A stretch of DNA of 17,940 bases, taken from positions 1 through 17,940 of the forward strand of contig JASLXP010001031.1 of assembly GCA_030740295.1 (NCBI GenBank). Direction: 5' to 3'. A program made the translations under genes and the position numbers. Source of the DNA: Planctomycetota bacterium. GTDB taxonomy: Bacteria > Planctomycetota > PUPC01 > JACPCR01. The notes under the pieces were generated by a model. The model did no database searches and was not told where the DNA came from. It saw nothing but the letters and a program-made list of their open reading frames with translations. Below are positions 8,625 to 15,400 of this stretch, piece by piece (position 1 is the stretch's first letter; every line of letters begins with the position of its first letter).

Positions 8625-9974
8625 ATGCGTCACCACATCTTTGGTCAGGGCGGCCGCCGGTTCTTCACCGCCAAAGGCAGGCACAAGCGTTACAACTGGG
8701 ACGTGCCCTACATCTGGATCGAACGGGAATCGAGCACAAGCCTGCACGACACCTATGCGTCTGTCTTTGAGCCGTTTTACAGCGAAACCAACCTTGTCTC
8801 AGTAAGGATGCTGAAGATCGATGGCGGCGCGCAGGGTTCTCGAGCCTCTCGGGCTGTCGACGTCGTCTCCCGATGGGGGCGGAAAGACACCATCATCATC
8901 AGCGAAACCGGGCAGCCCGTGAGAGTCGAAGGCGGATTCGAGACCGACGCGCATTTCGCCTTCATTGCGGCAGACTCGCATGGTACGCTCAGAGCACAGA
9001 TGGTCGGTGGCACCTACCTCAATGGGAAGGGAATCTCCATCAAGGCTGAACAAGCGGCCTACGAAGGCAAGATCGATTCCTTCGATCCCGGGACTCTCCT
9101 TCTCGATACCACACCTCCACTTCCGGCAGAAAAAGTTCATGGTTCCGTCATTCAGTTCGGGCGCCTGCCGCATCTGACTGCGGACAAGGTCGTCACAGAA
9201 ACTGGTCAGGTGCGCCTCACCCGTTCGCAGGCGATCTATCGCTCGCATGTCATGAAGATCGACCCCGCTGCTCGAGCGGTCTACCCCAGGATTGCCATGC
9301 CGATGACCGCGGCGGAACCTCGATACTATGACGGGACTGTGGCAACGAACGAGAGTCATGAAAAGTACTGGAGGGTCGAGCGGACCGAAGTCGCAGAGAT
9401 GTGGATGCCTCTGTTTACGCCCATCAGGAATGCTGATGTTCAGGACGCCAACGGGGACGGGAAGCGGACCGTATCCGTGGCCGGCTTCGCCCCTCCTGAA
9501 AAGACCAGGGACCCGGTCATCCTTTACTACGGGCCATTCGAAAAACCTGTCCGGATGCGCCAGTTCAACCGCGACGCCTTCAGAGAGCCGCTCATCCTCT
9601 CGGTGATACGCGTGGACGAGGCCAGGCGTCGCCTTTACTTCGAGCCGCCGGCCGACTACGACCTGGTCTGGAACGGATGGGTTTACGACGGAACTGTCAT
9701 CACCAACGAAGCCGTCAACAGACAGTGGCGCGGCAACGTGCCGGGACGCGAGTTCCGACTGATCCTTACAGGCGAAGCTGCCCTTTCGGCCTCTGACTTC
9801 CCGGACGCAGACGCTGATGGCATCCGTGGCATTCATCTCTACCACTTCGGCCCCGGCGAGCCATACCGCCTGGAGACACACGTCGCCGTCGAAAGAAAAC
9901 GACTCCGGGGCTATCGGACTGAAAGCAATGTCAAAAGCTCCGTTGACCTGGCAGGGCGCACAGTTCCCGATTGA
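8625..9974 (+). CDS. Heparinase II/III-like lyase, C-terminal part (continuation after premature stop)
   Basis: This is the second part of the lyase, 449 residues from the first ATG after the in-frame stop; the coding frame itself opens at 8481. It has no signal peptide. Seen: continuation of the beta-sandwich (FGQGGRRFFTAKG, YIWIERESS, VSRWGRKDTIIISETG) and further strand-rich C-terminal modules. Two Asp-rich loops resemble calcium-binding EF or dockerin loops: DANGDGKRTVS near residues 279-289 and DADADGIRG near 390-398. As a separate protein it would stay in the cytoplasm without the toroid half, so independent function is doubtful. I read it as the C-terminus of the gene starting at 6216. 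GAG about nine bases before the ATG is a poor ribosome binding site. The last codons form one arm of an inverted repeat that spans the stop. Confidence 0.8.
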   Translation: MRHHIFGQGGRRFFTAKGRHKRYNWDVPYIWIERESSTSLHDTYASVFEPFYSETNLVSVRMLKIDGGAQGSRASRAVDVVSRWGRKDTIIISETGQPVRVEGGFETDAHFAFIAADSHGTLRAQMVGGTYLNGKGISIKAEQAAYEGKIDSFDPGTLLLDTTPPLPAEKVHGSVIQFGRLPHLTADKVVTETGQVRLTRSQAIYRSHVMKIDPAARAVYPRIAMPMTAAEPRYYDGTVATNESHEKYWRVERTEVAEMWMPLFTPIRNADVQDANGDGKRTVSVAGFAPPEKTRDPVILYYGPFEKPVRMRQFNRDAFREPLILSVIRVDEARRRLYFEPPADYDLVWNGWVYDGTVITNEAVNRQWRGNVPGREFRLILTGEAALSASDFPDADADGIRGIHLYHFGPGEPYRLETHVAVERKRLRGYRTESNVKSSVDLAGRTVPD

Positions 9975-9991
9975 TCGCCGCCTGCCAGGTC
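9945..9991. repeat. Inverted repeat straddling the lyase stop codon
   Basis: Perfect 11-base arms, GACCTGGCAGG at 9945-9955 and CCTGCCAGGTC at 9981-9991, are separated by 25 bases that contain the TGA stop at 9972-9974. No T-tract follows, so a classical rho-independent terminator is not supported. The right arm is also the outer end of the palindromic pair beginning at 9981. Confidence 0.7.
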
Positions 9992-10133
9992 ACCCCCGGC
10001 ACCATCTGAGTCTCTCTTGTCGGAACGAAGGAGTTGGAGTAACGGCTTTATTAGCCGGGCTCTTTCAGCGGATGGCGAGTCCAGCCCCGGCTAAAGCCGT
10101 TACTCCAACCCCTGCTCCGACAAACCTGGCAGG
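9981..10133. repeat. REP-like inverted pair between convergent genes
   Basis: Two copies of a short unit face each other in the gap between convergent genes. Seen: perfect 18-base arms GTTGGAGTAACGGCTTTA (10033-10050) and its complement (10092-10109); six more pairs, GCCGGG 10054-10059 with CCCGGC 10086-10091, after a three-base bulge; outer matching blocks TTGTCGGA 10017-10024 with TCCGACAA 10116-10123, and CCTGCCAGGT 9981-9990 with ACCTGGCAGG 10124-10133. The left copy carries 26 extra bases (9991-10016). Each unit also contains its own small CGGCT...AGCCG hairpin. This is the arrangement of REP/BIME-type elements mobilised by RAYT transposases; no transposase is present here. It may also work as a bidirectional transcription barrier. 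Confidence 0.75.
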
Positions 10134-10200
10134 TCCAGGGTTGCTCTCAGAGAACCGCTCTGATCGCGAATCGTGGACTCCCATTCATCATCGTGCGCTC

Positions 10201-11517
10201 TCATTCGGCCTCCTCGTAGTCAGTCGCGAAGCGTTCCTTCGTTTTCAAGTTACCGAGCCTCACCTCGCCAGCGGATTCGTGATTGATGATCGCGTGGAAT
10301 GTCTTGCCGTCCTTGAGGGTAATCTTCACTCCAACCGCGTCCGCGTCTTTGCCACCGGCCCCCTTCACCGGCAACTGTTCGATTGACTTCGTCTGCTTCG
10401 AGGCCACTGCGATGAAGTGGGTTTTCGTGATGCCCTTGCGTCTCACCATCAATGTCGGTGACTTCATCCACTGAAAGGCATAGAGTCGGGTTGCGGGCGC
10501 ACCGGCCATAGTCAGCCGGCCGTCTTTGGTCTGCCACATTCCGTTGGTCTCACTGAACTGGTGGCTCTTGACCTCCGCGCCGTAATAGATGCGTTGCGAG
10601 AATTTCCCTGGCTTGTCGGTGAAGGAGCCTTTTCGGTTCTCGACCGGCAGTGCCGGCGCGGAGTTCATGTTTCGCACAAGCCAGTCTACTGTTCGCGGTT
10701 TCGTGGTCTGCACGCGGTCAACAATCAACACATGCTCGTCGATGAGTGCAAGGGTCCGGGTGGTGTTCCAGTCCGCGAAGTTTCTCGGACTGGTCGCCTG
10801 GATGAACTGCACGGGCCCCATCACGTCGTAGCCGACGGCTTCGCTTATGGAATGTTTGTAGAGCTCGTCGAAGATGATGACACTGTTTCCGAAGAGGGAA
10901 CGGTCTCCCTGGCTCTGCACGACGCCACCCATGTCCAGGCCCTTACCACGAATCTGCAGGGCCCCGTAAGCGGGACATCCTCGGAAGGCGAGGCGGCCCC
11001 AGTTCATGATGACCTCCAGCCCCTTCCATCTGAGCCACGAAGTGCCGCCCTTCATGTGTTCGCCGTCGGTCTGTGGTTGCTTCTTTAACTCCTCAAGAAA
11101 CTGCTGGCCTGCGAATCGATGCTCGTCGATGTAGGCGGTGACGTGGGGATACAGGTAAGACTTTTTGAAAGCTTCCGCGCTTCGGCTGTGCAGGATGGTG
11201 TGCATCCGCTTGCCATAGATTTCGATGCCGACTCCGTGGAGCAGCTCGGCCGTCCAGAGCAGGGGATTCACCGCGTAAGTGTGATGCTCGGTCTCGCTCC
11301 GCAGAAGCCCGTCCTCGCCGAAGGCCCACGTGAGGAGCGGCAGGAGACCATGTTCCGCGTTGTAGGAGAACGCCACCAGTGGCCAGTTGCGCGCGGCCAA
11401 GCCGCCATAGAGGGCGGCGATGTTTTGCGTCAACTGCATGTTGTTGGGGCCGTTGTAGTGATTGCGCGCTCGAATGCCGGCGGGCAGGAAGAACTCCTGA
11501 ATGATTCGCTGCTTCAC
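10201..11517 (-). CDS. Heparinase/alginate-lyase-like protein, C-terminal part (frameshifted gene)
   Basis: Residues are counted from the first available start, a GTG at 11517 (438 residues). Seen: a toroid segment with RNHYNGPNN (18-26) and the SETEHHTYAVNPLL element (74-87), which has the His-Tyr arrangement seen in heparinase II and PL15/PL17-type alginate lyases; then a beta-sandwich with FGNSVIIFDE (209-218), RTLALIDEHVLIVDRV (254-269) and TVDWLVRNM. The HxH motif of the other lyase here is not visible. It has no signal peptide and the start lies in the middle of a helix region. In-frame residues upstream of the GTG (APELKEN) continue sensibly until they meet the frame of the next piece, 11531-12295. 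I read both as one gene broken by a frameshift; the likely substrate is an acidic polysaccharide (inference). Confidence 0.75.
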   Translation of the reverse strand: MKQRIIQEFFLPAGIRARNHYNGPNNMQLTQNIAALYGGLAARNWPLVAFSYNAEHGLLPLLTWAFGEDGLLRSETEHHTYAVNPLLWTAELLHGVGIEIYGKRMHTILHSRSAEAFKKSYLYPHVTAYIDEHRFAGQQFLEELKKQPQTDGEHMKGGTSWLRWKGLEVIMNWGRLAFRGCPAYGALQIRGKGLDMGGVVQSQGDRSLFGNSVIIFDELYKHSISEAVGYDVMGPVQFIQATSPRNFADWNTTRTLALIDEHVLIVDRVQTTKPRTVDWLVRNMNSAPALPVENRKGSFTDKPGKFSQRIYYGAEVKSHQFSETNGMWQTKDGRLTMAGAPATRLYAFQWMKSPTLMVRRKGITKTHFIAVASKQTKSIEQLPVKGAGGKDADAVGVKITLKDGKTFHAIINHESAGEVRLGNLKTKERFATDYEEAE

Positions 11518-11530
11518 ATTCTCTTTCAGC

Positions 11531-12295
11531 TCAGGGGCAGCCTGCGGAATTGAGTTTGCCCTCGATTTCCTTCAGGCCCTTCATAATGACACCGAGAGAA
11601 CGATCGTCGAAAACGCGAACGTCCCAGACCTGTTTGAGTTGGGAAGATGGTGTCCAGGGGCACCCGGCCCACGTATGGTTCCATTGCCCTGACCGGTCAA
11701 TCTTCTGTTTGACAGCGTTCTTGACAGCAGACTTCTCAGCGGCGCCCATCAGATTCAGGGCCCGAGCCATGCCGAGACCGACCTGCTTTTCTCCCTTGTC
11801 TTTGCCGCCGTGCTTGAGCACGTATGCCAAAGCGTTCTTGAGCTCAGGCCGGTCGGGCGACGCCCCCAGTTCAATCAGTTCCCGGATCCGGCCTCCGGTC
11901 TGAGTGACCGCGTGCAAGATGTGATCGCTCAGCGCGCCATCGGGCTTCTGATCAGTGAGGATCGCCTTGATCTTCTTCTCGAGAATCTCTCTGTCGCGAT
12001 CCGTTGGGTTTCCCAGGACGCGCGTCCTGACGAGCGCTCCCTGCAACGTCCGGTCGCTTTTGAGCCACTTCATCGGGTCGTATCGGAAGCCGAATTCGGA
12101 GTTCGATACTGAGACTGGTCCGGCGTCCTTTGCAGCTTCGCCGCAGCAGTCACTAACGGTCAGAGCTACGATTACAGGCAGCGTAGTCATCCATGACGCG
12201 GTCAAGACCGCGGCCGTAGCTGGAGCCTTCCGACTCCATACCTCCGGGCTTAGGAGAGTCTGGCTATGGGAGCTCATCGTCTTTTCAGGACGCAC
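11531..12295 (-). CDS. Lyase-like protein, N-terminal part (signal peptide plus helical toroid start; frameshifted gene)
   Basis: N-terminal 254 residues of the second lyase-like gene. Seen: a basic n-region and hydrophobic core (AVLTASWMTTLPVIVALTV) fit an export signal, somewhat long; then a helical region with paired amphipathic helices (ILEKKIKAILTDQKPDGAL, IRELIELGASPDRPELKNAL, VGLGMARALNLMG), which recalls alpha-toroid folds such as squalene-cyclase-like repeats. The last part (CPWTPSSQLKQVWD..IMKGLKEIEGKLN) is like the helices preceding the catalytic toroid of heparinase/alginate-lyase proteins. The start chosen is GTG 12295, because AAGGAG (12309-12304) lies eight bases upstream; ATG 12277 and TTG 12364 are alternatives. 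It follows the 1455-residue gene on the same strand after a 170-base gap in which I see no convincing promoter or terminator. Confidence 0.65.
   Translation of the reverse strand: MRPEKTMSSHSQTLLSPEVWSRKAPATAAVLTASWMTTLPVIVALTVSDCCGEAAKDAGPVSVSNSEFGFRYDPMKWLKSDRTLQGALVRTRVLGNPTDRDREILEKKIKAILTDQKPDGALSDHILHAVTQTGGRIRELIELGASPDRPELKNALAYVLKHGGKDKGEKQVGLGMARALNLMGAAEKSAVKNAVKQKIDRSGQWNHTWAGCPWTPSSQLKQVWDVRVFDDRSLGVIMKGLKEIEGKLNSAGCP
11534..11537 (-). other. Probable frameshift site at a CCCC run
   Basis: On the minus strand the upstream frame reads ...LNSAGCP then TGA (11533-11531), directly after a run of four C. Removing one C gives ...LNSAGCPELKENVKQRIIQEFF, joining both frames into one lyase-like chain of about 696 residues. 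The downstream frame is open back to a TGA near 11568, so the two frames overlap over roughly 40 bases and the shift must lie there. The homopolymer is the simplest place, but not the only one. Confidence 0.65.
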
Positions 12296-12303
12296 CTTTC
12301 TGT

Positions 12304-12309
12304 CTCCTT
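12304..12309 (-). promoter_or_regulatory. Ribosome binding site before the second lyase gene
   Basis: AAGGAG on the minus strand lies eight bases upstream of GTG 12295. It favours this start over the in-frame ATG at 12277, which has no purine-rich box at a usual distance. Confidence 0.5.
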
Positions 12310-12465
12310 TTCTGAATGTTGGTATAGCTTCCCCAATCATGTGGCTAACAGGCCCTGGACTCAAGTCCCGATCCTGGCGGTGGGAGCCTCGGTGGCTTCC
12401 TTGCCCGATTCGGTCTTCTCGATCATGGAAGCATGGCGTTGCTCACCTGTAGTATCGCAGAACCA

Positions 12466-15400
12466 TTACTTCGATCTGCTCCGATGGGTGTACGGCGCGA
12501 CCCTGATAGACAGCATGCTTTTCGAGCGGATGAAGTAGATGCTGCCCGGGGTTTTGCCTCGGCTGGTGTTGAGGCGGAACACGCCGTCGTTCTGGCCGCG
12601 CAGAATCCAATCGTTGGCGGCATCGCTCTTGACTGCAGGGGGTACCTGCCCGTTGGCCTGAACGGCGAGTTCGCCAGTGGACGAAACTGCGTGGATCAGG
12701 CCATCGGTCTGGATGTTTAACCCACCTGCGACTTTTTCATATTTCTGAATCGGGTTTTCGGTGAGGACGGCCACACCGTTTCCTGCTGCTACGTGTGGTG
12801 TGTTCATCTCACGAGGGAGAAAGGCCGCGCCGCTTCCCTTGCCAAGAGCGTGTTGAGTCCAGCCGGTTACAAGGTCTGGGCCTCCGTATTGAAACGCTTG
12901 TCCAATCCCAGTCGCGGACGCTGCGGTGAAAGCTCCCCCTTCGTGGAGCATCTGACGGATGGGGCCGCGGAGCTTCGGTCCGAATTCGTGCTTCTCACGG
13001 ATGGCGTTCAACTGGTCTCGCAGCCAGACCCGATAGGTGCCACCTCCGCCCATGATTCCGTCGAACAGAACGCCGCCTTTGAATTCCGGGTGCTTCCAGA
13101 GGACAACCGCGGCCTTCTGCCCGATGCGGCCCAGGACGGTGGTGTGATCGCCTTCGGCCTTGAACGCCGAGGCCAGCCATGCTTTGGATAGCTGCAATGG
13201 GCCGGAGTTGGATAACATTTTCAGGCTGCCCGGTTTGCCTGTTCTCAGCCTCTCGGTGGCCACGCTCTTCTCCCACGGCCAGTCCTGCTTAAGGCGGCCG
13301 GTGAAATCATTGAGCGTGCCTGACTGGGCTGTGTTATCTGCAGTCAGGTCGAGGTGAACGTAAAGGAGGCCGGGCTTCTCTTTCAGCCATTGGGTGATCG
13401 ACCGAATCGCTACGTCTTCGAGCGCGGCGGGATTCTGCACGGTGACAAATCGATAGCGGCCGATGTCGAGGTGTTTGACTTTGTTGATGTCGATGAGGAA
13501 ATCGAACTCGACCGGCAGATCGGCACCAGGGCTGTCCAGCCGCCCGTACCAGACGTTCTGAATGGGGTGAATCACCAGGGCCTGAGGGCTCGGCGAATGT
13601 CTCGGCAAGCTGCGGAACAGTCGGGCGAGGTCGTAGAGGTATTTGCGGTAGAAGAAAAAACCGGTGCGCAGGCGGGCCTTGCCTTCTTCGAGCCCTTTGC
13701 CGATGACGTCTTCGCTCTCGTCGGTGTTGAGCTCACCGACATCCAGGCCTTCCTCGTCATCGCCGTCTTCCAGATCGATCTTGTTCGGATCCTGCTTCTT
13801 GATCTCAGCCTTGTTGCGCTGCAATTTCTCCACTCCTTTGAAGGCGTGTTTGATGCATCGATCCAGGATCGATTTGCCGACCGGGTCGGATGGACTGAAC
13901 TCCTCTGGCGTGACAGTCGGCCCTTTGAAGCTGCCGATTCCGCCGCCGCGGTAGTCGTGTTCCATGAAGCCCCAGATGCTGAACCAACCGGTATCAGCGC
14001 CCGCGAGCCATGCTGTCATGCTGTCACGATAGCATCGCCACCAGCGCGCGGTGATCGGGCCGGTCGGTACCTTGTGGTTGAATTTGATTGGTGTCCGCTC
14101 ATACACACCGATGCCGTGACTCAGCCAGATAACGGGGCGTTCGGGCCAGATGGTTCTGTAGCGGCGGACGAGGGCGTAGGCCGTCTTCCGGCTGTCGCCG
14201 AAGTAGTGGTACACGCCGCCGATGTCGAACTTCCAATCGAAGTCCGCGACGTTCGGCCCGGGCCACAGGCCCTGTTCGCCAAGGAAAGTCGCCACCTGGA
14301 AACCGGGACGAAATTTTCCGTATTTCAGCTTTGTGTAGTCGTAGAGCCGATTGAATCCTTCCACACTTCTACGCATCGCCCAAGTCGTCCAGGCTCGTTT
14401 TTCGTAGCGATTGAGCTTCTCGATGTTTCCAGCGACGCGTTTGCGATTGATGCCCGCGTCCTGGCAGAAGAGACGCCATCCTTCGCGCCAGATCACGGAC
14501 GGCGTCATCTTCATGGTCTCTTCACCGTAGAGGACGCCGTCGAGCCAGGGCACGTTCTTGTCTGTCAACTCAGCATCCAGCCCAAGCCAGAACGCATCCT
14601 GCGCGATGGGATCGACCTGGATGGGTCCGGGGTCATCGATCGGCATGGCGCGGCCGATGTAGATCTTGTTTGTGTTTTCATAGGTCTTCTTCCATCCCGG
14701 ATCGACCCGTGTACTCATCATGTAATAGGCGTCGTATGGTGAAGTGAGAGAACCTTCAGCAGAGCCTGCCTTGCCGGCGCCGCAGAGCCATGCGAGGTTG
14801 CGGTCCTTTGGGATCGCGTGCACCGGCGCCTGAGGTGTTGGCAAAGCGCGCGATTCCCCACGGGCGAGCGCGTCTTCGAGATAGAGTCGAGTCGCCGTAT
14901 CCCGCTGTTTACCGATGACGGCACGGATGGCCTGGACCTCTTCGCCTGTTGCGTGTTGGGCCAGCAGCGCGGCAGACTCCAGTCGAACAAGCTGATGAAC
15001 ATCTGACAGAGCTTCAACCAGGAGCGGCCGCGCCCGATTCGAATTGCGGCTGCTCAGGGCCTCAAGCGCGGCGACGCGCGTGTGTGGCTCTGCGTTGCCG
15101 CACGCCCGCGCAAGGGTGTCCTCCGCCCAGGCCTCTGGCGACTTCGCCAACCGGCGTACCAACCGATGCCGGACTAAGAAATGGCTCGTGACGAGATCAA
15201 ACGCCCTTCGGGCCGGGTCTTCCTTCGGGCGAATCGACGCCATCCGATCGCGCGCAGCCCAGGCGATTTCCTGATTCGGATCGTCCGTCAAGTGTACCAG
15301 AAGTTTCTGCTGCGATCTGACGAAGGATGCGGACGCGTGCCGGACCACCTGGGCAACGGTATCGACATCACCGGAACGGAGAATCTCCTTCAAGTCGCCT

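Noticed and set aside
8799..9881. Minus-strand open frame of 360 codons opposite the lyase gene
   Set aside because: The product is rich in His, Arg and Cys without fold-like patterning and is antisense to a well-supported frame. The same holds for the minus-strand frames at 6231-7094 and 7614-8456.
9945..9991. Rho-independent terminator after the lyase gene
   Set aside because: The inverted repeat has a 25-base loop and is not followed by a T-tract on either strand, so it does not meet the usual form.
12361..12426. 21-codon frame (MIEKTESGKEATEAPTARIGT) just after the large gene's TAA
   Set aside because: It has no Shine-Dalgarno and no recognisable family, and it is too short to separate from chance; a continuation of the large gene past TAA is not supported.
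13354..14742. Long plus-strand open frame of 462 codons
   Set aside because: It lies fully antisense to the large HEAT/GH-like gene, whose translation has a signal peptide and clear repeats. The antisense product shows no domain pattern; it is a shadow caused by codon bias.
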